This document shows, piece after piece, positions 12,201 to 21,921 of a stretch of 64,000 nt of DNA. This DNA comes from Ilyonectria destructans. Its lineage: Eukaryota > Ascomycota > Sordariomycetes > Hypocreales > Nectriaceae. Where the stretch lies: positions 2,976,001-3,040,000 of the forward strand of contig JAHEWK010000003.1 in assembly GCA_020740775.1 (NCBI GenBank), read 5' to 3'. The notes beneath the pieces were generated by a model that was not told the DNA's origin, did not search any database, and saw only the letters and a program-made list of their open reading frames with translations. Positions within the stretch are counted from its first letter, which is position 1. Every line of letters starts with the position of its first letter. Both the position numbers and the translations under genes were made by a program.

Positions 12201-13672
12201 GGGTTTATCCGTGTGGACCATAATTAGTCAAGGTGTGGGCAGCATTCATTTCCTGCTAGCTGCTCGTAATTGGCATAATTAATGATCGTCATGCGAATCT
12301 GGGGCACCCGCCTTCGTTTATCGACCTTCCGAGTCTGACTCGACGCGCGCACACAACACGGTCCTCCCGCGTTCGCTAGGCTTGTTAATTTATGAAGCCC
12401 ATGGTAGTATTTCTGCAGGCCACCTGGACCCTGTTGTTTCAACTTGAGGGTTCTTGGGCAAACAAAATCAGTTGCACTTCCCGCGTCATTGGCAAGGGAC
12501 ACTACCAATATGCGACACCGCCAGCTGCCAACACCGGCGTTTCGCCTGCATCTGGCCAGGCCTTCCTCGGGACACGTTAAGCAGGGATCTATGATTGACA
12601 TTGCAGCGGGATATCCTGCAAGGAGGCCTCAGATGGAGAAGATGGAACAGCCGACGAAGGGGTTTGTCCACAATCTCATCTCGGATTAGTCGCGTCTCTG
12701 GCAAGCTGGGCGGGCTTCCTTTTGCCCTCGGCACAAGGCTATTTCCCATCTGCTAGCTGCATCCGAAGTCATCGATGAGTGCTTTTTTCTCATTGTTCGT
12801 CATATGTCAGAGTTTAATGGCGTGTTCGAGGTGAATGGTTAAGGTGTGGCCGGTGCGAGAGCTAAGTCGGGAGCTTCTGCTAATGTAATGGAACTCCGTG
12901 ACTCAACTGTGTATGAAACAGCCACCTTGCTCACACTTACACATGTCTCTGAGGTGTCTCAATGCCACATCCGTGTTGCTAGTTCACGTTATTTTTGGAT
13001 CTCGATCATAACATCATTATATTGCTCCAGCGGTAAGGGCACTTGGAAGGCAGCGTCATTAAGCCTCGGTCGTCTCAGAACTACGTCACGTATTCTGAGC
13101 ACATGTGGATCGAGGATCCCACTGGAGTTTACTTCTCACCATAGCCAATAGATGCAGGCATGTGAAAACAACAATACAATTTATAGCAGCAATGTGGAAC
13201 CTCGGTATCAGAGACTGGTGCCCATTTCCACATTCAACGCAACCCCGATGCTCCGAGTCCACGGCCGTCTTTGTTGCCCGTTCCAGAACCTGATCTTGCA
13301 GGCTTGGAAATACTCTTCTCGCTGGTCGCTTCTCCTGTAGCTAGAAATGCTTTCCTCATGACGACGCACCATGTTTTATTTCTAAGAATCGGTCTCCACC
13401 GGCCGAAGACCCTCGGTCTTGGGGCAGCAACCGGTGCGGTGCTCAACGCACGTTGACTCTCCGTTCCCATAATCGCAGCTCCGTCGTTCGAGGACTAAGG
13501 TCCACGGTATCTAGCTTCTAGTGTTTGTGGGAACCTCTAAGCGCACATACATGTAGTATTTGCGCTGTTCGACTTTGTGCTGAGTAGCAGCCTTGAGGAT
13601 GAAGACCTTGAGCTGAGGTCCTATAGACATCACGATCCCCCGTTCCCTAACCACACATATCCTACTCCCACA
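9225..13672. other. Gene-poor 4.4-kb interval
   Basis: Begins with the divergent promoter and leader of the SH3 gene (pyrimidine-rich on the minus strand to about 9.95 kb). The rest has many short overlapping open frames on both strands but none with a domain, signal peptide or consistent splice structure. It contains the (CCTCTG)n array listed separately. Confidence 0.5.
11527..11652. repeat. (CCTCTG)n hexanucleotide microsatellite
   Basis: Seventeen perfect CCTCTG units run from 11527 to 11628, then CATCTG twice, CGTCTG, and a final CCTCTG, 21 units in all. The open frames crossing it (Ser-Ala, Pro-Leu, Cys-Leu and Arg-Gly dipeptides) are products of the repeat and not evidence of a gene. 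Confidence 0.97.
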
Positions 13673-14452
13673 ATGGTAAAATTCGTGCTGTAGAGGAGCC
13701 CCTACTTGATCGAGCGCGGCGTCAAAAAGCCTCAACGTCGCTAGAACTATCACCTTCTTCCATCTGCGCAGCCTCGACCCAGTCCTTCAATGTAACTCCT
13801 CGTCGGCAACAGTGCCACATTGCTCACCAACCCAGGCATCACGGCAGCAACCGCCACTGTCATTATAGCCTTCATGCTGGTGTTAACTCTCTCGACTCTC
13901 TCGGCCTCCGGCTTCCGCATCTGATCATTCTTACAATGGCCGCCGGCTCCTCGCTCAAGTAGAGCTACTGGCTGGTTGCGTTTTCGAAGGAACATAGCCG
14001 CTATCGCTGTGAGTGTGTACAACACCTTCGTAAACACCCTTAACACACCATTCTTCCTCACTACCGCGACCACCTCGCTGTTCGCGCCGGATTTATCCGG
14101 CACGAATATCCCTTACCCGTTTGTCCTCGGCCCCGCGCTGTACGCCGTCGGCATTGTCTTGGAAATAGTCTCCGAGGCACAGCGCAAGGCCTTTAAGGAT
14201 GATCCTGCAAATAAGGGAAAGCTGATGCGCTTGGGACTGTGGAGTTAGGCTCGACACATCAATTATAAGGTGTATACCCTCTGGCGCAGCGCGTATTGCC
14301 TGGTTGCGAGTAGTTGTGTCAAGGGAATGATATCAGGGGTGCAAGCACTGGACTTCGTGACGAGGGCGGTGCCGACGTTATATAATGACTGTAGCCATAG
14401 ATATGGAGAGCAGTGGAAGAACTTCAAGAAGGATGTCAAGTGGATGATATAA
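13673..14452 (+). pseudogene. DUF1295 / steroid 5-alpha-reductase-like membrane protein, decayed
   Basis: Pieces of one protein lie in order but in different frames. They are MVKFVL-stop-RSPYLIERGVKKP from 13673, RTITFFHLRSLDPVLQ near 13743-13790, LTMAAGSSLK-stop-SYWLVAFSKE near 13931-13992, then NTFVNTLNTPFF to GKLMRLGLWS, a TAG at 14246, and ARHINYKVYTLWRSAYC to a final stop at 14452. GLWS-ARHINY-YTLWR and the closing RYGEQWKNFKKDVKW are hallmarks of fungal DUF1295 proteins, multi-pass membrane proteins related to isoprenylcysteine methyltransferases and sterol reductases. Premature TAGs occur at 13691, 13960 and 14246, with frame changes near 13730, between about 13790 and 13930, and near 13990. 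One intron cannot explain these breaks, so a dead copy is the simplest reading. The original enzyme activity is unknown. Confidence 0.75.
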
Positions 14453-14764
14453 CCCGGTATTTACTAAGACAGTATTAGTTTCTCTTGTAGGTCTCTACTC
14501 GAACGTTCAGAAGAATATGCGACTTGCGTACATAATGGGAAGCGTGTATCTGAGTGATTTGTTCTTTTATTCGATAGTGGTTTCTCAAATGAAATACATG
14601 TTCTTCATGTGCCTCTCAGGCACTGGGTCTAGTCATCACCACTCAATCATATCCAACACAAGCATCTAAAGCGTAACCAATACAATCCAGGCAAACGCTC
14701 GCTAATGCCGAGTCAGTGCTCCGGGTATAATGCATATTTCTTCGAAACCAATCCCCATCATCCC
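14453..14764. other. Intergenic, pseudogene to AFG1 3' end
   Basis: AT-rich stretch holding the 3' UTR of the minus-strand AFG1 gene. I see no gene in it. Confidence 0.5.
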
Positions 14765-16477
14765 TCACATTGAATCCTCCATCTGCCGACTCCTCGTCTT
14801 GTTCCAGTTGTCCTTATCCTCTTTTCCGCCCTTGCCCTCCAGGCCCATGCCCCTTTCTACCCACTCTGTGCTCTCCATTTGACGCAATCGACTTAGGGCT
14901 CGAGCGAATGCAAAGGCCTCTTCTGATCCGACAAACAGGTCAGAGTCTTTCAGCTTATCGATGCTGTGTTCCAGGTCATGGGCCGAGTCTTCTTTGGCGC
15001 CTTGTTGCATCAGACTCTCGGCAATCTCATCTCGGGAGACAAAGAGCTCCGTGAGGGGCTTCTCCGTGGTAAGAATCAGCTTAGCATTGCCCTCGTACAC
15101 GGCGTCGATGAACAAGATGAAGCGGCGTGCCAGGTCACGCTGCTGGTGGGTCATTCCAGGAATATCCGTCACAATAAAGGAGTCGTAGGCTCGGACCAGC
15201 TCGATGTAATCGGCAGCTGCCTTTGGTTGCCGGATGAGTTCGTCAAAGGTGAACCACGCAGCCCGCCCGCTAACTCTTGGGACGAAAATCTCTCTGCCCC
15301 AGACCGTCTGGACTTCGGAGCGCGGTCCAGGCTGCTCAGGATCGCCAAGGAATCGGAACCACTTCTCGGCGTGATCGTTAGCATGGCTGTCGAGAGCGGT
15401 GTGGTAAACGCCCGAGAGTGGGCGAGCGATCTTGCGGTAGTCGGTAGGCGAGTCAAGGTTGATAACGTGGAGTCGGTTCTTCAGAAGCTCAATGGCAGGG
15501 ATGAAGAATTCTCGCTGAACGCCATTCTTGTATAACTCATCGGGGTGTCGGTTTGATGTCGTAACCACCACTACGCCATGCGACATGAGCGCTTCTAGTA
15601 ATCTGGTTGCTGTTAGATTCGCACTGAAGCATGGTTCATGGCAGACGCACCTTCTCAAGATCATGGCAGTGCCTACATCTGTGCACTGAAACTCGTCGAA
15701 ACACAGTACATTTCCATCCTTCGCGATTTGGGCGGCAATGAATGGTATGGCGTCAATATCGTTGTCGTGTTGCATTTTGATACGATGTGATTGCAACTGG
15801 ACCTCTTGCATAAAGTTATTGAAGTGAATTCGCTTCTTCGTTTTGACCGACTTGGGCAGGGTATCATAGAAGAGATCCATCAACATAGTCTTGCCGCTTC
15901 CAACATCGCCATACAGATAGAGACCTCGGGGAAGACCCTCTGGAATCTCGCCAATAGCAGAGGCAGCTTTGGATTTTCCGAAGAGGGACGAGAAAACGGA
16001 CTTTTTGACGGGCTTTAGAGAATCGATATCGGGGGGCACAATCGGGGGCGCGTTGTAGTTGCGCAATTCTTCGTGGAGGTTCTGTAGGTTTTGGATGATA
16101 CCTTGAACCAATATTAGTGCTTGCTTTGAGATGTACCAATTGCTTCAATTGCAGTTCTCACCCCTCTGGTGCTCGTCGTTGCGCAGTTGCCCCGCCTCGA
16201 CACGCCTATCGTATTCCTGAATTGGTCCGAAGTCCGGGCCGGCCTTCTCGGTTGCGACGACAGTTGCCATTGACCGCGCCCTTCCGAGGCATGCCTGTGG
16301 CGTACTGTTTCCTTGGGGCGCGAGGGTTGGTCTCTTCGGTCGGTAGCAGGATGGCGTCGAGTTCACCGACCGAGGAGTTGCGGTCGTCCGGAGAGTCCTC
16401 GCACGTTGACCATTGCTGACCAACGTCGAGGCTCGCAGAGGGCGAAGAGGGGCAGAGCACCTCACACCGGCGCGCAT
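14765..16477 (-). CDS. AFG1: AFG1-like mitochondrial AAA ATPase
   Basis: Minus-strand exons 16477-16162, 16101-15651 and 15602-14765 give 534 residues. The second intron (15650-15603, 48 bp) is a multiple of three and has no stop, so an unspliced reading stays open with 16 extra residues. Splicing restores the family sequence AMILRRLLEALMSHGVV. The N-terminus is rich in Arg and Ser with almost no acidic residues (MRAGVRCSAPLRPLRAS), typical of a mitochondrial presequence. Walker A is GDVGSGKT at 170-177 and Walker B is VLCFDEF at 237-243. VVVTTSNRHPDELYKNG and the C-terminal FDELI and FILFIDAVYE segments are family hallmarks. Afg1/LACE1 proteins are inner-membrane-associated ATPases linked to turnover of cytochrome c oxidase subunits. 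Identification is firm; the start is the first ATG in frame. Confidence 0.92.
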
Positions 16478-17674
16478 GGTGTCTTTGTGTATTTCGTGTA
16501 CTTCGTGTACTTCGTGTATTTCGTATCAGGAAATCCGAACTGGGAGGGTGGAATGTCGATCGTGCAAGCGCATCACGGGAGGGGCAGAGTTATGAGGGAG
16601 CGAAATCATGGAGAAAGCCCGCGAATTCGGTGTTGAGGGATGATGCTGTGGGCCGGGATTAGAAGTATTCCCGGCAACTTGGCTCAGACCCGAGGCGGAC
16701 CGAGCATCCCGTGGTTTAAGCGCCCAAGCACCCGCAGCAGAGATCCACTAACGTCCCGGAACGATGTGTGGCTGCCTACCCTATAGAAATCATTTGAATC
16801 AACCGGCTGGATGTCAATACCCAGAGAAAGATCATATGCATCATGATAATAGAGGATCAATCGCTGTGGCATACTATAAATGAGTTTTGGGTATATAAGT
16901 AGTAAATAGTAAGTTAATATACATCAAATAGTCTCTCTCTCTTGGCTACCTAAGCGTGCAACTTCACATCTCGCATCTTGGAATCCACCCACCCAACTAC
17001 AGCTTCGGCCGACACGTCGATGTCACTAACCACGTGGACATACTCTGCTAGTATAAGTACACAATACGCAATACGATGTTACCGGGGCATCGGGGATATT
17101 CAAGGTTGGACAAGCCTAGGTGTTTTCGGGTCCGCATCATGACCCAACTATGACGCAGCGACTTGTCACTCATGCAGGGACCATATGAGTTCACAACTTA
17201 GCTGTTGTGATGGCTCGGAGCTGAAAGCTCTCGCCGATCTAAGTCCACTTTGAGAATTTGGGTTTATATGATTAATCACCCTCCACACCTTGCATGCTTT
17301 AGATATTAATGGATATGACCAATTCATGATGAAAGCTAGTGAGACGATAACCTATAAGGTTTCACGGCTAGTGAAATACCCCGTACCATATCGAGGGGAA
17401 AAATCCCCAGTCGTGAATAATTTATTCACCGCAAGTATAATGATCGGAAAACCCCATATCGATTCGCATGAGATTTTCGGCTGTTTTCGCGGAATCATGT
17501 GAAACGGAGGTTTGTGGCGAGAAACACGGGCTTGAGGCAAATCAACATCAAAAGCAACTGAACCATCTCCCGGACGCACGGCAATCAAATTAATATTTCA
17601 CGATGACTATCCGGAGGCTCTCGCAACTCTACCAAACCATTGCTAATGAACCACGTAGCCATTATTAACTATAG
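16478..17674. other. Intergenic, AFG1 promoter and cupredoxin-gene 3' side
   Basis: Just upstream of the AFG1 start lies a 9-bp tandem repeat (listed separately). From about 16.85 to 17.6 kb the DNA is AT-rich without a convincing gene. Confidence 0.5.
16487..16527. repeat. Short 9-bp tandem repeat in AFG1 leader
   Basis: Four imperfect copies of TTCGTGTAY in tandem, 10-50 bp upstream of the AFG1 start codon (minus strand), so probably in its 5' UTR. Confidence 0.8.
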
Positions 17675-18362
17675 TTACACCATGGCATATGCCAGACCAA
17701 TAACACCGAGAAGGCCAAAGACAGGAACCTGGAGGAATTGGGCAGCACTGTCGTCATCGCTATCTTTGCTTTTTGACGAGTCGTCGCTGTCATCATCATC
17801 GCCGTCGTCGTCATTCGAATCAGCATCGTCAGAGTCAACGAGCTTGCCACCATACATGGTGCGACCGGGAGTGACCGCCTTGCTGAGTTCCGAGGCGCGT
17901 TCCTTGTAGTCGCTGAGGGTTTTGTTTTTGGAAGGGTTCACAATGCCGACCATTCCATCTGCGCACTCATCACCCTGGGAGGAGTAGAAGGCGATGGGCT
18001 CGGTATCGTTGACAGTGACTTGGAAGACCTTGTCCTGCGCGAGAAGTTAGCGGCCAACTTCTCAAGTCGTTATAGACTAGCGCAGACTGATGCGCTGGAC
18101 GTACTGCGGTGCCGTCATCAGTAGAGACGAAGCCAGAGAAGAAGCCAGTGCCGAGCTCTAAAGGTGAGCAAGGGTACTGGTAGTCGCCAGCGACGACGCT
18201 GTGGTTCTTGGCCTCAAAGTGGAACTCGAGAACATCGTTCTTGTCAGCGTCAATTGAGTCAGGGTCAAAAGTGTTGTCGCTAGTGGCGGTGATCTTGATC
18301 GTCTTAGCGTTGGCGAGGTAAGCCAGCGCTGCCGATGTGAGGGCGGCCTTGAAGGAAGGCAT
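17675..18362 (-). CDS. GPI-anchored cupredoxin-like extracellular protein
   Basis: Minus-strand exons 18362-18105 and 18034-17675 give 205 residues; the 70-bp intron is phase 0. Residues 1-19 (MPSFKAALTSAALAYLANA) are a signal peptide. The body reads as a plastocyanin-like beta-sandwich: KITATSDNTFDPDSI, VLEFHFEAKNHSVV, YPCSPLELGTGFFSGF, FQVTVNDTEPIAFYSSQ and CADGMVGIVNP. In the cupredoxin family the His of NHSV and the Cys of PCSP sit at copper-ligand positions. Here a C-A-D-G-M follows where a C-x(n)-M motif is common. Next come an Asp/Ser-rich stretch (DDGDDDDSDDSSKSKDS) and a hydrophobic end (VFGLLGVIGLAYAMV), the layout of a GPI-anchor signal. This matches the 'extracellular serine-rich protein' family of fungal cell walls. 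Copper binding is inference. Confidence 0.85.
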
Positions 18363-18538
18363 ATTATTTAATTACACGATAGGAAGAGGATGTTGCTAAA
18401 ATGAGGACGACGAATGATGCAATCCGGATGCCATGTACAAACAAGGACGAGGAGCGGCAGGTGATATACAACATGGGACGAACGAGGTGAAATATAAGGC
18501 CCGTTGGGAGATCGCTGTTGGGTGACAGCTTTTCTTTC

Positions 18539-18565
18539 TTTTTTTTTTTTTTTTTTTTTTTTTTT
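18539..18565. repeat. Poly(dT) tract, 27 nt
   Basis: An uninterrupted run of 27 T (poly(dA) on the gene strand) about 180 bp upstream of the cupredoxin-like start codon. Tracts like this commonly exclude nucleosomes in fungal promoters, but no function is shown here. Confidence 0.95.
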
Positions 18566-21107
18566 GAACAGACCGTTGCTGCGCACGTCGCAATAACAAC
18601 GTGAAACCATAAGATTGGATGACACCACTTCCTAGTCACTGATCGTATTATGTAGGTTGTTGGCCTCTCTCTTAAACGTGCCAAGCAATCCTCGGTACTG
18701 TATGATCCTATCATCAGGATCTGAACCCGCTAAAATGGCAGGGGATGTTCAGATCGACAGGAGGTTCAACCGTGTCAACTCGCCGGATTTTTAAATCCGG
18801 GAGGCTTCCCTGCAATAGAGCTGTAGAGTGGATTTGGGTGGTCAGTCCAGCTCTTTGCTGCCCGGGCAACAACAAAGCGAGAGGCCAGCACTGGCGCCAC
18901 GGCAGCTATGCATGAGCCATCATGTAACGAACAACACATGTCGCTAATTCTGGTGACGGGCATAATAATGATGAACCTACGATAATGTGATTCGGCGGGA
19001 ATGAGAGAAAGACAAGGCTCCGGGAAACCACTACCAAAATGACGTCGTGTCTCGGAATACAAAGAGACAGCCGAAAGTGTGGGGATGAACTGAGACGCTG
19101 ACGGGACAGGCGAGATGAGATGGGGGACTAAAGTTAGGCGACAGCCCTGTTGGTTCTGTTGTCAGCTTCGCGACCGGCTCGGCCGACACTCGTCGCTCAC
19201 CACCAGGCCTACTAGCCCGCGGATGTATCGCCCATAATGGACGATTATCTCAGCCTCGTTTGGGGCGATACAGGTGAATCACGTCTGGATCGCTTACAAG
19301 CGGAGGAGATATCATCGCATCTCCCTTTCCCCTCTCCAATAGACAGGCTTGGGAATGATCTCTTATCCCCCCCTCCACAATGACAAAATCTGAATTGCTT
19401 TTGCATCTATCCTGAGCCTGCATGAGCTGACCTTCGCTGAATTTGTGGTGGGTGGGCAAAGTTGGATGCTGCAGCTGCAGTGCCAGCTTGGCTTGGGTTG
19501 TCTTCAGGAGTGGCTGCGGAGTGGCGAAAACCTCACCCACTTCCCGGGAATCTAGGGATTCTAGACCGCGACAGCGCAACTTCTGAGACCATTCAAGTCA
19601 ATAGGAGCTGTCAGGCCACCAAGGAGTACCTGCGCTCCCCTGGAAGGACCAACCATGCGCCTACGTGTATTACTTGTTTGTCATACATTGATGACCTCCC
19701 CCGAAAGCTGGCCCGCCACCCGGACCCGGACCGGGAAGACTAACCGGCACCGATGGACCCACATGCTCCGAATGACGCGGCTCCGGAGGCCGGTGAAAGT
19801 CCGACCGAAGTGAGTAAAGGCTTCGCCGGTTTGCCACTTATCGGTCCTGCTCTTGGTGTAATTTTTTTATTGGCCCCTTACGTCAACATTGGCTAATGTG
19901 GAGGTTGGAGCTTGCGAGAGGGGAATTACAACGCCGCGACTCCGCCAAGTCGCCGAACGTTAGATGAAATAACGCTAGTCCGGCAATATGAGCGGCGGCT
20001 AACGAGAGAAGGGAGCTGATGGAGTTTTGCCCCTCCTACGTACCCTTGGTATATTTTGCCGCCCTCGGAGAGTCGTCACCTTGCAGCAAGCTGAACTGAC
20101 CCCGGAGATGGCAACCTTCTCAACTTTGTTTTGCCCCTACCGAGGATTTTCCATGATGACAGCTGAACCTTCTGTCAGAATTTTCCACTAGAAAAAAGAA
20201 TTAAATGAGTACAGTATGGAAACAACTCATGACGGCGTGTATGTAGCTAAGATGAGGCGTTCTGCGGACTCAAAGTGGCAGCGGGTATATCGGACCGATT
20301 CAGCCGCCGTCTTGTAAACCGTTAGAGATGGAGAAAAAGATTTGGACTAGAAAGCCCATACCGTAACATCGGGATTAAAACTTGGATTGATTGGGTAGAT
20401 GTAATTTGCTTTATGGGCCTTGACGGGGCCGGTTGAGTTTCGCGGGAGACCGGGACTCTGGTTCCGGGGATGCGTGTGAGGTCGATTCAAGGCTCAAATT
20501 AGTGTGATAATTTGGTGATAAAATTGATTCCTTCCATTTGAGCAGCTGGGAGACATATCGGCTGGGGGAGAGGGGAATACCCCAATTTTCGCAAGCTTGC
20601 TGGAGACGACAGGGAGAAGGGCGGGCGGGTCCCTGAAAGAAGTAGCAAATACACCACAAATTCCGCTGTTGTGTTCTGATCCCCTCCACGCGGCAGCGGG
20701 GTCCCCAGAAGATGTCTTGGATTTCTAGAAAGCGCATGCGTTTACTGCTTTGGGCTATTAATTCCGCCTGTTGACGAATATCCTGCGGGAGACCACTTTT
20801 TCTTTTCTTTTTTTGTGTTTACTTTAACAAAGACGGAATTTAGTTGCGCGACAGGACATGGATGGTAGCCGCTTGTCCTTTCGGTGTCGCCGAGTTGAGT
20901 TGACAACTCACAAAGGAGTCTTTGAACACACATGAACGCATGATAACGTTCACGTCATGGATTCCTCTGAATATCGTCGGGGCTGATATTTTAATCGGGA
21001 CTCCTCAAAGTGTCTCAACTTTTGCATCCCAAAGAGCAAGCCAACTGCAATTATCGCCACATTACGACACTTGAACTCACACACGCAAAGAGACAACAAC
21101 GCAACTG

Positions 21108-21133
21108 CAACTAAGGAAAGCAACTAAGGAAAG
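21108..21133 (+). repeat. Two tandem copies of CAACTAAGGAAAG
   Basis: A perfect 13-bp direct duplication ending 20 bp before the ATG of the RING-like gene, so it lies in its leader. Each copy contains CTAAG, which could also act as a splice branch sequence. No role is established. Confidence 0.9.
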
Positions 21134-21153
21134 CAACCAATTATTATCACGAG

Positions 21154-21921
21154 ATGCTGAGAGAACGCCTGCAATGGAAAGGGGGAAAGTACCTAAGAAC
21201 GAAGAGATCCGAGAAGAACTCGGAAAAACCCGAGCATCAACTAAGAGGGCGATCCGACGTCGGAGTAGTGGGAGGCAAAGTAGCGGGAGGCAGAGGGGTG
21301 GGAGGAGGTTCGGGGCTTAAGTCCAAGATATTTCCCCTTCTCTCATCATGGTTTCAGCCCCACCGAAAGTACAACCTCGACGAGTGTTTCTTCCCCTTTC
21401 CCAAAATCACCTTCCTAATTGATAAACCGATCAAGTTACGGTGTCAGATTTGCCGCGAGGTGGAGTGTGGAATGAAGCCCGAAACACTGACTGTTGACGA
21501 TTCAACCTTAAGCATACTACCATGCGGGCATGGTGCCGGTTCGGAATGTCTCAAGAGATGGCTCCAGGTCAACAACTCCTGTCCGTTCTGTCGGCTCAGT
21601 ATGACGTACCCGGGATGTGGACATGTCATCCCGTTGCGCCCAGTGACGACGGAGGGCATCCATCTCCTGCCGCGAACGCTCCCGGACCAGGGCCACGTTC
21701 CGTTGCTCTGTGCTGGGTGTCTGCGGGACAGCCTTGTAGCACAAGCAGAGCTGAGGTTTGGACAGGCGGCGTGTGCATTCCAGGATGCGAGGCAGCGGCT
21801 CCACGAAGGCGGAGGGGTGGGAGATGAGGAAGCCTTGTTGATGAGGCGTGAGGAGTTTGAGTCAATCTTGCGGGACGAGGTGTACCTGAGACAACTGACC
21901 ACGTGGTTGACGAGTTGGTGA
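21154..21921 (+). CDS. RING-like zinc-finger protein
   Basis: A single exon of 255 residues. The first 60 residues are basic and Gly-rich. The RING-like core is C97-Q-I-C100, a long loop, LPCGHGAGSECLKRWL with C124, H126 and C132, then C143-P-F-C146. RING fingers chelate two zinc ions and usually act as E3 ubiquitin ligases. The 'LPCGH..G..CL..WL' form is common in small fungal RING proteins. The usual H-x(2,3)-C/H ligand next to H126 is missing, so this may be a variant finger. A second Cys/His set downstream (GCGH, CAGC) could supply ligands. Residues 195-250 look helical. No ORF extends it upstream; the start is the first ATG after stops in frame. Confidence 0.65.
   Translation: MLRERLQWKGGKYLRTKRSEKNSEKPEHQLRGRSDVGVVGGKVAGGRGVGGGSGLKSKIFPLLSSWFQPHRKYNLDECFFPFPKITFLIDKPIKLRCQICREVECGMKPETLTVDDSTLSILPCGHGAGSECLKRWLQVNNSCPFCRLSMTYPGCGHVIPLRPVTTEGIHLLPRTLPDQGHVPLLCAGCLRDSLVAQAELRFGQAACAFQDARQRLHEGGGVGDEEALLMRREEFESILRDEVYLRQLTTWLTSW

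Larger units (their letters stand above)
18363..21153. other. Gene-poor 2.8-kb interval
   Basis: Starts with the cupredoxin-gene promoter, including a long T tract. After that only short open frames without domains occur. The final 150 bp (AC-rich) form the leader of the RING-like gene. Confidence 0.5.
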
